DNA of 64,000 nt, from the NCBI GenBank assembly GCA_000198515.1, contig FP929140.1, forward strand, positions 3,570,527 to 3,634,526. Reading direction: 5' to 3'. Position 1 is the stretch's first letter. Every line of letters begins with the position of its first letter. The notes beneath the pieces were generated by a model that saw nothing but the letters and a program-made list of their open reading frames with translations, made no database searches and had not been told where the DNA came from. Both the position numbers and the translations under genes were made by a program. This document shows positions 44,537-52,898 of the stretch, piece after piece. Origin of the DNA: a gamma proteobacterium HdN1. Lineage in GTDB: Bacteria > Pseudomonadota > Gammaproteobacteria > Pseudomonadales > Ketobacteraceae.

Positions 44537-45343
44537 ATGAGAAAGCCTATGCCGCACAAGCTGAAGTTGCACGGCTTCAACAACCTTACCAAGGCCATTA
44601 GCTTTAATATCTATGATATTAGCTACGCCAAAACTGCGGATCAGCGTAAGGAATATCGCGCTTACGTAGATGAACTTTATAACGCCGAGCGATTGATCCA
44701 GATCCTCACCGGCGTAACGGAGATCATCGGTGCGCGTGTATTGAGCGTTGCGCACCAAGATTATGATCCCGAGGGTTCCAGCGTGGCGATGCTCATTGGT
44801 GATCATGAGCATGTTCCCGATGAGAGCGAAATCAGTGAAGGCCCTGGGCCGCTACCCGATACGGTGCTTGGACATTTGGATAAAAGCCACGTAACGGTAC
44901 ACACCTATCCGGAAACCTCTCCAGATCACGAGAATGGCATTAGCACGTTTCGCGTAGATATTGATGTTGCGACCTGCGGCCTGATTTCGCCGCTGAAGGC
45001 GCTGAACTATCTGATTCACTCTTTTGATTCGGATATTGTCACCGTTGATTATCGGGTGCGCGGTTTTACCCGCGATATTAACGGCACCAAGCACTTTATT
45101 GATCACGAAATCGGCTCGATCCAGAACTTTCTGTCAGATGACACGTTGGCCGCTTATGAAATGATTGACGTGAACGTATTTCAGGAAAACATTTTCCATA
45201 CCAAAATGCTGCTGAAACATTTTAATTTGGATAATTATTTGTTTGGGGTCAACGCAGCCGATTTGTCACCATCGGAACGCGACGAAATTAGCCGTAAGCT
45301 TCGCCGTGAGATGCTGGAGATTTATTACGGTTCCAATATGTAA
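44537..45343 (+). CDS. speD: S-adenosylmethionine decarboxylase proenzyme, SpeD (268 aa)
   Basis: The N-terminus [26 protein letters not shown] and the self-cleavage site [12 protein letters not shown] (pyruvoyl group forms at the Ser) match the E. coli-type 264-residue SpeD. It makes decarboxylated SAM, the aminopropyl donor for spermidine. ATG 44537 follows GAGGCTTAAA; ATG 44549 is an alternative. Downstream, TGTAACGCATGA is nearly duplicated across the stop codon (45339-45362). A SpeE-like gene is not adjacent; a related protein is at 25094. Confidence 0.95.
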   Translation: MRKPMPHKLKLHGFNNLTKAISFNIYDISYAKTADQRKEYRAYVDELYNAERLIQILTGVTEIIGARVLSVAHQDYDPEGSSVAMLIGDHEHVPDESEISEGPGPLPDTVLGHLDKSHVTVHTYPETSPDHENGISTFRVDIDVATCGLISPLKALNYLIHSFDSDIVTVDYRVRGFTRDINGTKHFIDHEIGSIQNFLSDDTLAAYEMIDVNVFQENIFHTKMLLKHFNLDNYLFGVNAADLSPSERDEISRKLRREMLEIYYGSNM

Positions 45344-45376
45344 CGCATGATGTAACGCAGGCGGTCTGGTGCGCAC

Positions 45377-46000
45377 CTAAACGTCTTGTAAATGCTCGAC
45401 GCTGTTAAATTGAATCAGCTGGGGTGATTGGCCAAGAATCACCTCGGTGAGTGACGTGTTTTGGAAAAAATAGCGCTCCCATTCCATTGGGTTGTTGTGT
45501 AGCAGACGGGCAAGGCCCAGTGCCATGATTGCGCCGTGGCTAACCGCCAAAACTTTTTTGCCTTGGTGCTGCTGTTGGATCAGGTTGAACGCCTCGCTGA
45601 TACGAGCGGCGACTTGGTTGATGGATTCGCCGCCTTCGGGGGCGAAATCCGGGTCGGTTTTTACCCGCGTAAAAAAGCTGTATTTGCGCTCAAGATCGGC
45701 GAACTTCTCGTCTTCAAGCACTCCAATTCCGTATTCCTTTAGATTGGGTTCCAAGATTACGTCGAGGTTTAGAAGCTTGGCGATGGCCTCGGCGGTGTGC
45801 CGAGTGCGTTGCAGTGGGCTCGCGTAAAGTGCTGCAATGTCAGGGTGTTCTCTTGCGATACGTTCTGCGGCACGTTCTGCTTGCTGGCGGCCGGTATCGT
45901 TCAAACTGCTGTCTGTCCAGCCGTGCCAGCGTTTGTCGATGTTTGCATTGATCTGGCCGTGGCGAACAAGGATCAGGGATGTATCTTGTTTGGTTTGCAT
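45377..46000 (-). CDS. Histidine phosphatase family protein (phosphoglycerate mutase-like, 207 aa)
   Basis: The N-terminal catalytic motif LVRHGQINANIDKRWHGWTDSSL contains RHG; SPLQRTRHTAEAIA and the later SHGAIMALGLARLL complete the phosphohistidine site. These enzymes dephosphorylate small metabolites or act as cofactor-dependent mutases. The insertion LERKYSFFTRVKTDPDFAPEGGES carries the acid residue region PEGGES typical of GpmB-type phosphatases. Substrate unknown. Convergent with speD. Confidence 0.9.
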   Translation of the reverse strand: MQTKQDTSLILVRHGQINANIDKRWHGWTDSSLNDTGRQQAERAAERIAREHPDIAALYASPLQRTRHTAEAIAKLLNLDVILEPNLKEYGIGVLEDEKFADLERKYSFFTRVKTDPDFAPEGGESINQVAARISEAFNLIQQQHQGKKVLAVSHGAIMALGLARLLHNNPMEWERYFFQNTSLTEVILGQSPQLIQFNSVEHLQDV

Positions 46001-46054
46001 GCTTTACTGCCTAACTTGAATAGTGCGAAGCTTTTTACTTCAGCTTTTGGCTAT

Positions 46055-46088
46055 TCTATCGCTAAACTAAGTCTATCGCTAAACTAAG
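46055..46088. repeat. 17-base perfect tandem duplication
   Basis: TCTATCGCTAAACTAAG occurs twice without gap (46055-46071 and 46072-46088), in the spacer between the divergent phosphatase and patatin genes. Confidence 0.9.
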
Positions 46089-46173
46089 TAGATAGCAGGG
46101 CCTTTTTGCGCTGTGAGAGGGAACGTAGCTTGCAGGGTATGGCTTGAAATAAAAAGCTTCTGGGGCGATTGGG

Positions 46174-47535
46174 ATGGCCGAGCGTGTATTTGACAATGAG
46201 CCGGTTTTTAGCAGTGAGGGCGCTCTGGGCGGCCGTGCCAGAGTGAGTTCCGCTGGTGGGGCGGTGACGAGCGAATTGGGAAAAGCCGATGAGATCGCTG
46301 CGATGGCCGTCGGTACGCTCGCGACGGAGCTGCCTATGGACGAGGATTTTGCGCCGGTGGCGGCCATGGAGAACGAGGAGGAATCAGAGCCTGACCATTG
46401 GGGGAATGGGCTAATTCTTTCCGGAGGCGGCGCGCGAGCGGCGTATCAGGTGGGTGTGTTGAAGGCCATTGCCGAATTGATGCCGGTGGATACGCCTAAT
46501 CCGTTTGGCATTATCTCAGGCACCTCGGCAGGGGCGATCAATGCAGCGGCACTGGGCGCGTATGCGGATAATTTCCGCAATGCGGTTTATAGCATTGAAA
46601 ACGTATGGCGCACATTTACTCCAGATCAGGTGTATCGGACCGATCCATTGGGCGTTTTCGGAAGGGCGTTTTCATGGCTTTCGAGTTTTGTGGTTCCGCC
46701 CCGTAAGCAGATCGTTTCAATGCTGGATAATTCGCCTCTGCGCGAGCTTCTTAAGGAAATGATTCGCTTTGAGAACATCGCGGATTCGATTCACGACGGG
46801 CATTTGCGGGCGCTGAGTGTGACTGCTTCGGGCTATGAGACGGGGCATTCGGTTGCGTTTTTTCAGGGTAGGCCGGAAATTCCCCCGTGGCGGCGGTTCC
46901 AGCGAATGGGGATTCCTTCGGTAATTCGCTTGGAGCATTTGATGGCATCCTCGGCGATCCCTGAAGTTTTTCCGGCGGTGCGTATCAATCGCGAGTACTA
47001 CGGTGATGGTGCCATGCGCCAGCTGACGCCGCTGAGCCCAGCACTTCATTTGGGGGCGCGCAAAATCCTAGTGGTAGGTGTGAGCGGCAACCGTGCTGCG
47101 CCGCCCGTTCGTAAGCCGGTAGAGAGCTACCCAACGCACGCACAGATCACCGGCCATCTGCTCAATACGGCGTTTTTGGACAGTCTGGATTACGATATTG
47201 AGCGTTTGGAGCGGGTCAATAATACGATTATGTCCATTCCGCCCAACAGCCGTGAGCGGGCAGGGATTAAGCTGAAGCCGGTGGGTTGTTTGGTGATTTC
47301 TCCATCAAGGCCGCTGGATTTGATTGCGGCGAAATATACGCAGATTCTGCCAAAGAGCATTCGCTTTTTTTTGCATGGCATCGGCGCGGATCGCGCTTCT
47401 GGATCAAGTATTTTGAGTTATATCCTGTTTGACCATCGTTATTGTAACGAGCTGATTAATATGGGCTATGAAGATGCCATGAGCCGGCGTGAACAGATTG
47501 AACTGTTTCTTTACGGTGTGCCGCGTTTGATGTAG
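46174..47535 (+). CDS. Patatin-like phospholipase (453 aa)
   Basis: The oxyanion loop SGGGARAAYQVGVLKA, nucleophile elbow GTSAGAINAAAL (G-x-S-x-G) and catalytic Asp segment YYGDGAMRQLTPLSPA are all present. It should hydrolyse phospholipids or neutral lipids. About 75 residues before the domain are Glu/Ala-rich and lack a signal peptide. ATG 46174 is the first start; later starts inside the extension are possible. The C-terminal 150 residues are typical for proteobacterial patatins of the DUF3336-lacking type. Followed by a GST-like gene 35 bases downstream, probably cotranscribed. Confidence 0.88.
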   Translation: MAERVFDNEPVFSSEGALGGRARVSSAGGAVTSELGKADEIAAMAVGTLATELPMDEDFAPVAAMENEEESEPDHWGNGLILSGGGARAAYQVGVLKAIAELMPVDTPNPFGIISGTSAGAINAAALGAYADNFRNAVYSIENVWRTFTPDQVYRTDPLGVFGRAFSWLSSFVVPPRKQIVSMLDNSPLRELLKEMIRFENIADSIHDGHLRALSVTASGYETGHSVAFFQGRPEIPPWRRFQRMGIPSVIRLEHLMASSAIPEVFPAVRINREYYGDGAMRQLTPLSPALHLGARKILVVGVSGNRAAPPVRKPVESYPTHAQITGHLLNTAFLDSLDYDIERLERVNNTIMSIPPNSRERAGIKLKPVGCLVISPSRPLDLIAAKYTQILPKSIRFFLHGIGADRASGSSILSYILFDHRYCNELINMGYEDAMSRREQIELFLYGVPRLM

Positions 47536-47570
47536 CGTTTGCGGATCATCAGTAGGATATGGAGTAGTCG

Positions 47571-48494
47571 ATGTCAGATTTGATCGTTCACCAATATGAT
47601 ATGTCGCCGTTTTCAGAGAAAGTACGGGCGATGCTTGGGTATGCGCAATTGCCGTGGCAAGCGGTGACGACGCGCCAGATGCCACCGCGCCCTCATTTGG
47701 ATGAGGTGTTGGTTGGGGGGTATCGGAAGATTCCTGTGGCCCAGCAAGGTGCGGATGTATTTTGTGATTCTCGGGTGATTAGCGCTGAAATTGCACGCTT
47801 GAGCGAAAAGCCTCTGCTTGCTTTGGAAAACTGTAGCGCTGAGATTAACGATTTTGTTCAGCGCACCGATCTGGACGTGTTTTTCGCTTGCATCCTCTCC
47901 GCAAATAGCAAGGCACTTGCGCGGAAAGCGTGGGCCTCGTCGAGCTTGGCTGACTTGCTAAAGTTGCTTTGGGATCGTGCCAAGATGGGGCGCACTGCAA
48001 GTGTGTCTGTTGTTGGGCCTAGGCAAGCGAGGCCCATGGTAGAGGCACATCTTCAACAGATCGAGGCCATGTTGAAAGACGATTTTCTCTTTGGCGCTGT
48101 GCCTACGAACGCGGATTTTGCTGCATATCATGGCCTGTGGTTTATTCGAGATCTTGCTGAGCGTTCTTTTGTTGCGAAATATCCGCGCGTGATGGCGTGG
48201 CTGGATCGAATCAAAGCATTTGGGCACGGTATGCGCCGAGATATCGGAATTGAGGGCAGCATTCAGATTGCGCGGGATGCTCGTCCACGAGCGATTGCTG
48301 ACTGTGATCGCCAAGATGCGCGTATTGGAAGTCTTGTGAGTGTTGCGCCCAGCGATTATGGGCAAAAGCCGACGGTTGGCACTTTGGTGGGTGCGTCTGC
48401 GCATCGGTGGGTGATTGCACGTGAACACCCACAGGTGGGTGTCGTTCATGTCCATTTCCCGGTGCCGGGGTTTTCGCTGCAAAAAGCTCCCTGA
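47571..48494 (+). CDS. Glutathione S-transferase-like protein (307 aa)
   Basis: The N-terminal thioredoxin-like domain begins VHQYDMSPFSEKVRAMLGYAQLPW and has IPVAQQGADVFCDSRVISAEIARL, matching GST N-terminal folds (cis-Pro before VA, D/S for glutathione binding). A helical C-terminal domain has NADFAAYHGLWFIRDL. About 90 further residues at the C-terminus form an unusual beta-rich extension (PTVGTLVGASAHRWVIAREHPQVGVVHVHFP). The catalytic residue is probably the S in SPFSEK. Substrate unknown. Confidence 0.83.
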   Translation: MSDLIVHQYDMSPFSEKVRAMLGYAQLPWQAVTTRQMPPRPHLDEVLVGGYRKIPVAQQGADVFCDSRVISAEIARLSEKPLLALENCSAEINDFVQRTDLDVFFACILSANSKALARKAWASSSLADLLKLLWDRAKMGRTASVSVVGPRQARPMVEAHLQQIEAMLKDDFLFGAVPTNADFAAYHGLWFIRDLAERSFVAKYPRVMAWLDRIKAFGHGMRRDIGIEGSIQIARDARPRAIADCDRQDARIGSLVSVAPSDYGQKPTVGTLVGASAHRWVIAREHPQVGVVHVHFPVPGFSLQKAP

Positions 48495-48568
48495 GGCCGA
48501 TTGGTAGCTGTAAGAAGCCTTGGTTTTAGGTTTGCGGTAATGGTTGTCGCGAGGAAGCGGTAATCTTG

Positions 48569-48604
48569 GCGAAGATGGTTAGGAATTCTCTTCGCCATCT
48601 TCGC
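48569..48604. terminator. Hairpin between convergent genes
   Basis: GCGAAGATGG (48569-48578) and CCATCTTCGC (48595-48604) make a 10-base-pair stem with a 16-base loop between the GST-like and lipase-like genes. No T-run. Confidence 0.45.
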
Positions 48605-48616
48605 GAATGCGAAACG

Positions 48617-49696
48617 CTAGGAGGCCATTTCTAGCGATGCGCGCGGCGGGTTGACGTAGTAGTTGGGCGCGGGGGATTCGCCGTTTATATAGCGCGATAG
48701 CCGCGATTTGCCGCCGCAGTAGTCGCCTCTCTCGATGCCGGCGAGGTAATGATCATTCAATAAGTGGCCTTTTCGATTTTCGATGTTGAAAATAGCGCCG
48801 GCGGTATCCTTTTGATAGGCGAGCACGCCGATTCGGCAGAAAAAGTCGAAGCCGTTGCTGAAGTGTTCGACGTAAGGTACGCCGCGCCCGAGTTTTTCAG
48901 AAAGCTGGCGATCCAGCCGGAAGCTATCCGCAACGCCTGCAACACAATAGATTTCAAGTTTTGGTGCTAGGTGCCTGAATTGCTTGTCTTTTAGCAGTTT
49001 GCGGGCGATGTAGCTACTTACGATGGTGCCTTGCGAGTGGCCGACCAGTACGACTTTGTCGTGGCTGGCGAGGGCTTGCTTGACAAGGTCGTAAGCCGGT
49101 TTCGATAAATGGCCATCTTTGCGTAGCGTACGGGCGATGATGGAATCCCACAAATCCCATACTGCACCGTAGGTGGGAGTGTGGATCAGGTGGACGGGGC
49201 GATCAAAGATTCTTGCGAGTTCTTTGCAGTTCAGGATGGCCACCGGTGGCGAGGTGGCAATGCCGTTGATGAAAAACCATTTTTCTTTTGCTGTTTTGTA
49301 GGTGTAGTGCTCAGGGTAGCAAGCAATGGTTCCTGTGCTGTAGCTGGGGCGGTTGGCGGGTACGATGGCCTGTATCAGTACGTTCAGTACGTCGCCAAGC
49401 GAGTTGTAGCTGTGCCAGTCGAGCTCGGATTTGGTGGAACTTTCAGAGTTGTGGGGGAGTATAAGAAAGGGAAGTGTCCAAGCGTGGCGAAAAGCGAGCG
49501 TCAGATCCTCTCGGATAGAGTCTTGGTGGTCTAGAATGCGCTCGGTAAACTTGCGTGCCTTACGGATAATTTCGCTGGGTAGCATGATCGGTACTGCCAG
49601 TAGGGGGGAAGAGGTCGCAAAGGCGGTGCGCCGTTTGCGTCTGAAAACTGCGCTACTCGTAAAAGCTAGCTGCTCGTAAGAACTAGCGAGTCTCAT
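48617..49696 (-). CDS. Lipase-like alpha/beta hydrolase (359 aa)
   Basis: The nucleophile elbow VVLVGHSQGTIVSSYIAR (G-H-S-Q-G), an upstream oxyanion-type segment WFFINGIATSP and a C-terminal His in NDHYLAGIERGDYCGG are consistent with a serine hydrolase triad. No signal peptide is evident, so it is likely cytoplasmic or membrane-attached. ATG 49696 has AAGG just upstream; ATG 49585 would drop a basic 37-residue extension. Divergent from dsbA with 64 bases between the starts. The substrate is unknown. Confidence 0.78.
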   Translation of the reverse strand: MRLASSYEQLAFTSSAVFRRKRRTAFATSSPLLAVPIMLPSEIIRKARKFTERILDHQDSIREDLTLAFRHAWTLPFLILPHNSESSTKSELDWHSYNSLGDVLNVLIQAIVPANRPSYSTGTIACYPEHYTYKTAKEKWFFINGIATSPPVAILNCKELARIFDRPVHLIHTPTYGAVWDLWDSIIARTLRKDGHLSKPAYDLVKQALASHDKVVLVGHSQGTIVSSYIARKLLKDKQFRHLAPKLEIYCVAGVADSFRLDRQLSEKLGRGVPYVEHFSNGFDFFCRIGVLAYQKDTAGAIFNIENRKGHLLNDHYLAGIERGDYCGGKSRLSRYINGESPAPNYYVNPPRASLEMAS

Positions 49697-49760
49697 TTTT
49701 ACCTTGAGACTTCGCTAAAGTATAGACGTCAATCAAATTACAGTGTTACGGAGTGTATAT

Positions 49761-50369
49761 ATGTGGAATAACTCGTTGCGGGTTGGGCTGATCGGGCTGG
49801 CTTTCCTGCTTTTGACAGGTTTTACCGGTGAGCGCTTTCTGGATGGAACGGATTACAAGGTGATACCGAATGGCAAAAAGTCGACAACGCCTACGGTGAT
49901 TGAGTTTTTCTCTTACGGTTGCTCCCACTGCTTTAGCGTGGAGGGCGATTTTGAAAAGTGGTTCGAGAAGAAAAAAGACTCTGTAAAGGTGCTTCGTATA
50001 CCGGCAGCGTGGAACCCGCGTTTTGAGGCGCTGGCGCGGCTGTACTTGGCTCTCGATGAAATGGGGATTGCGGAGGCTCATTCGGAGGCGATTTTTACGG
50101 CGATCCATACGGAACACAGAGATTTGTCTAGCAAAACGGCGCAGATGGAGTTTTTGCGAGGGATTGGTGTAGATTCCGAGCGCTTTGGAAAGCTGTACGA
50201 TAGCCCAGAAGTAAACGAGCGCGTCGAGGCGTCGATCAAAGCGCTTGTGAAGTATCGGATTGGTGGTGTGCCTGCGTTTGTGGTGAACGATCTGTATTTT
50301 ACTGATATTGGTATGGGTGGGCAGGGCGCAGCGCTGTTTGATGTAATTGATTTCTTACTTGCGCGCTAA
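49761..50369 (+). CDS. dsbA: DsbA-like thiol:disulfide interchange protein (202 aa)
   Basis: A signal peptide (MWNNSLRVGLIGLAFLLLTGFTG) is followed by a thioredoxin fold with active site FFSYGCSHCFSVE, i.e. CSHC instead of the E. coli CPHC. IGGVPAFVVND contains the cis-Pro loop. It oxidises cysteine pairs in periplasmic proteins and would be re-oxidised by DsbB. ATG 49761 has CGGAG upstream. The CSHC change lowers or alters the redox potential relative to CPHC. No dsbB is seen in the window. Confidence 0.88.
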   Translation: MWNNSLRVGLIGLAFLLLTGFTGERFLDGTDYKVIPNGKKSTTPTVIEFFSYGCSHCFSVEGDFEKWFEKKKDSVKVLRIPAAWNPRFEALARLYLALDEMGIAEAHSEAIFTAIHTEHRDLSSKTAQMEFLRGIGVDSERFGKLYDSPEVNERVEASIKALVKYRIGGVPAFVVNDLYFTDIGMGGQGAALFDVIDFLLAR

Positions 50370-50820
50370 TCCGACTTGCATCTGCGCTCGTTTGGACTAC
50401 ATTACCATTATCAAACCGCGATTGTTTTCTGTTCGGTCTTACCGCTTACGCAAAACGGCGTTCAGGATGGTTGCAAGACAGGACGGTTGCAGGAGCAGGT
50501 CTCGTGCTTGGATGGCCGCGAGAGCAGGTTGGAAAGTGTTTGTAGTAGGTTTGTAGCAGAAAGTGCTTGTAGCAGAAGGTGGTTGTAGCAGTGGCCGCAG
50601 TTTGTTGTCGCGGCGAAGTTGTTGCCGTTAGTGGTTGCAGTATTGCTTTTATGGTGTTCAGAAGTGCTTTTGTTGTAGTGATTGTTGTTGTAACGATTGA
50701 GTGGTTGTAGCGATTGAGTTGTTGTAATTGAAGTATTTGCGGCGGGTGAGGGCAGCAAATGTCCCCCGTTTTGCGAAATTCTAGGCGGGCAGTTTTGCCC
50801 GCCTTTTTTTTGGTGTTTGG
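50370..50820. other. Gene-free GT-rich low-complexity region
   Basis: No credible gene. From about 50530 to 50740 the + strand is rich in G and T and poor in C, built from variants of GTTGTAGC, GATTGAGT and GTTGTTG (for example TTGTAGCAGAAAGTGC at about 50555 and TTGTAGCGATTGAG at about 50705). It ends at a strong terminator (50783-50811). A non-coding RNA is possible but unproven. Confidence 0.5.
50783..50811 (+). terminator. Strong rho-independent terminator
   Basis: AGGCGGGCA (50783-50791), loop GTTT, TGCCCGCCT (50796-50804), then eight T. It is on the + strand, 414 bases after dsbA, so it ends a transcript that includes the GT-rich region. Confidence 0.92.
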
Positions 50821-51495
50821 TCAGCAATACACGAGCTGTTGCTGAAGGTAGTCCGAAAACATCATGAGTTCTTTTTGGCGGGTGCGGCGAAATAGCTGGC
50901 GGATTACAAAGTGCAGCCCCTTGCATACGCTTCGCACGGCAAGATCGGCGGATTTGCGGATGAGCGTGCGGATTTTGATCATGCGGGTGGGCGTGTCGTA
51001 GAAATATTTGATGGCTTGGTCTGCAATGGAGCAAAGCACGTCGATGATCAGGTGGTTGTAGGCGTCGGTGTTGGCGTCCGTCTGGATTCTCTGGATGACT
51101 TGCTCTAGTGCGATTTTTTGGTCAGAGGTGAGTGGGTAGGCGAGGTAGTGCTGGCCATCCTGCAGTATGACGAGGGTTTGCATGTAGTTTGCAAATACCA
51201 AGAGGTCGTTTGGGTCGAGGGAGTTGGCCATTTTTTGGATGACAAACTGCGCACCTTTTACAACGGTACTGATCCCTGCGTCTGCGGATTTTCTTGTGCC
51301 TGGATGGGTGGGAACTGCATCCATTGCGTTGTAGTAGAGGGTTTGAATGGCAACGTCGAGCAGTCCTGTGATGACTTCGCCCGCGTCTTGATTGAGGCCG
51401 TGGGCCGCTGAGTTTTGTTGGATGCGAGCAATTAAACTGGCAAGTTGGTGATGCAGTTCGGGTTTCAGTGGAAAGCCAAAATAAACGTTGGTCAC
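50821..51495 (-). CDS. Uncharacterised protein with internal domain duplication (224 aa)
   Basis: Family not recognised. Two halves align: RKSADAGISTVVKGAQFVIQ... LVFANYMQTLV (about residues 68-110) and RKSADLAVRSVCKGLHFVIR...MMFSDYLQQQLV (about 180-222). Each is preceded by a helical segment (IARIQQN... / IQRIQTDA...). The protein is soluble and mostly helical. GTG 51495 is the start, with AAAGGGA upstream. Alone, convergent to the terminator at 50783. Probable regulator or structural role; nothing more can be said. Confidence 0.7.
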   Translation of the reverse strand: MTNVYFGFPLKPELHHQLASLIARIQQNSAAHGLNQDAGEVITGLLDVAIQTLYYNAMDAVPTHPGTRKSADAGISTVVKGAQFVIQKMANSLDPNDLLVFANYMQTLVILQDGQHYLAYPLTSDQKIALEQVIQRIQTDANTDAYNHLIIDVLCSIADQAIKYFYDTPTRMIKIRTLIRKSADLAVRSVCKGLHFVIRQLFRRTRQKELMMFSDYLQQQLVYC

Positions 51496-51830
51496 GCAGC
51501 GGTCCCTTTCCTGTTTTCCTTTTGTTTTTGCGTTGCCGTTTGCGATTCGCAGGCGAGCATGCGCGCGGTTGCGTTCGTGCAGGGGCTTGAAGAGCGTGCA
51601 ATGTATTTTGATTGCGGAGTTGAATCAAGGTGCTTGTCGTTAATGTTTTGTTACGTGCGCCATAGTTTTTATGCAGTTTGTTTGCGTGCTTGGTGGAGAA
51701 ACAATCGATCTGTTTTTGTTGCTTTCGGTAGGATGATGGAAAAAAAAGCGGTAGAATCCACAGTTGGGGTGCTTGATGCAGGTGTGTGAGCGCAGAGGGC
51801 TTATGCTTCGTAAGAGCGAGGGGTAGACGC
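51496..51830. other. Intergenic region between divergent genes
   Basis: About 335 bases. No gene is credible here on either strand. AT-rich pieces around 51620-51680 and 51715-51755 may contain promoters. I see no defined operator or repeat. Confidence 0.4.
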
Positions 51831-52271
51831 ATGAGATGGAATCGGCCGCTTCTGGGGGCGATGGCGTTCTTTGCGGGGAGTATGCTTGCGCCGCATGCCA
51901 ACGCAGATTTGGCGGTAATTGTGCATGCGGATAGCCCCGTTACTGCGCTTAGTGCGAACGAAGTCAAAGAAATCTTTCTAGCAAGAAGCTTGCGTACCTC
52001 TGGTGGCGTGAGGGTTGTCCCAGTGGATCAGCTGGAAGGGGGAATGGCTTACGCGGTGTTTTACGAACAAGTGGTAAAGAAGTCGCCCGCGCAGCTGAAT
52101 TCCTATTGGTCGCGGCTGATCTTTACCGGCAAGGGGCGCCCGCCGGTTGCGTTGGCAGATGATGCCGAGGTGCTTGAATTTGTTTCTGCGAACCCAGGGA
52201 TGCTTGGTTATATCAATGCGGAAGCAGTAACGCCTCAGGTGAAGGTGGTGCTGACTGTACCTCAGCCGTAG
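51831..52271 (+). CDS. Periplasmic phosphate-binding-like protein (146 aa)
   Basis: A signal peptide (cleavage after PHANA) is followed by one lobe of a PstS-like fold: LAVIVHADSPVTALSANEVKEIFLARSL, then GKGRPPVALADDAEVLEFVSANPGMLGYINAE. This resembles the substrate-binding-protein-like domain of small PBP superfamily proteins (about 140 aa) rather than full PstS. The usual phosphate loop (TGS) is not seen. ATG 51831 has GAGGGG upstream. Role unknown; may bind a ligand or partner in the periplasm. Confidence 0.75.
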   Translation: MRWNRPLLGAMAFFAGSMLAPHANADLAVIVHADSPVTALSANEVKEIFLARSLRTSGGVRVVPVDQLEGGMAYAVFYEQVVKKSPAQLNSYWSRLIFTGKGRPPVALADDAEVLEFVSANPGMLGYINAEAVTPQVKVVLTVPQP

Positions 52272-52391
52272 CGCAGGGGTTATTCCGTTATTTTTCGCTT
52301 GTTTATCTTTGCTCGTGATATTTTTCTGTGTGCCAGAAGTGGTATGGCTGGTTCGTGCGGAGATTTTTTTTAGTATTTTTCTAGGTGGTTT

Positions 52392-52817
52392 ATGACAGAC
52401 GATACGCAGGATGTAGTGCGGGATGAGGCGTTGCGCCCAAAGAAAAAGCTTGTGTACAAGCCTGCAGAAGCCACTGTTGCGCGTAAAACAGCGGCCGTAG
52501 CCCGTGGCCCGCAGCGGAGGGGAAAACCCATTCAGCCGCCTAAGCGCCCCGTTGAGGTACCGGTGGATGCGGACTTGGCGTGGATTCAGGAGAGCTTGAA
52601 AGGCGCGCTGTATGTGGGCGATGTGTTGACGCGCCGCGATCAGTATTTTAATAAGGTGCTTTCGCTGAAACGGAAGTTTGCAGCGGGCAAAGAGCGCGAG
52701 TATGCCGCAAGCATTGAGGTGCTTTGTGAACGCCTGAAATCGCACCCGATGCAGGCGTCTTTACGCGATGTTTTGCGTGATGATCCGCAGTTGCGTAAGT
52801 TTCGGTTTTTTCGCTAG
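52392..52817 (+). CDS. Small basic protein of unknown function (141 aa)
   Basis: No family recognised. The N-terminal half is Lys/Arg/Pro-rich and probably disordered; the second half is helical (DLAWIQESLKGALYVGDVLTRRDQYFNK, EREYAASIEVLCERLKSH). No signal peptide. ATG 52392 has a GGTGG site. It could bind RNA or DNA by its charge, which is a guess. Followed by a bidirectional terminator. Confidence 0.6.
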   Translation: MTDDTQDVVRDEALRPKKKLVYKPAEATVARKTAAVARGPQRRGKPIQPPKRPVEVPVDADLAWIQESLKGALYVGDVLTRRDQYFNKVLSLKRKFAAGKEREYAASIEVLCERLKSHPMQASLRDVLRDDPQLRKFRFFR

Positions 52818-52856
52818 TTGGGTTGATTGGGGGGTGGTGCGTAGAGATTGAAATAC

Positions 52857-52882
52857 AAAAAAGCCGCGATGCGGCTTTTTTT
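52857..52882. terminator. Bidirectional terminator between convergent genes
   Basis: AAAAAAGCCGC (52857-52867), loop GAT and GCGGCTTTTTTT form a short stem with A-run and T-run on opposite sides. Confidence 0.88.
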
Positions 52883-52898
52883 GCGTCTACGCTTTGGC

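Noticed and set aside
50462-51034. 190-codon minus-strand frame over the GT-rich region
   Set aside because: Its His/Asn/Pro/Ser/Thr-rich composition simply reflects translated low-complexity DNA and it overlaps a better gene.
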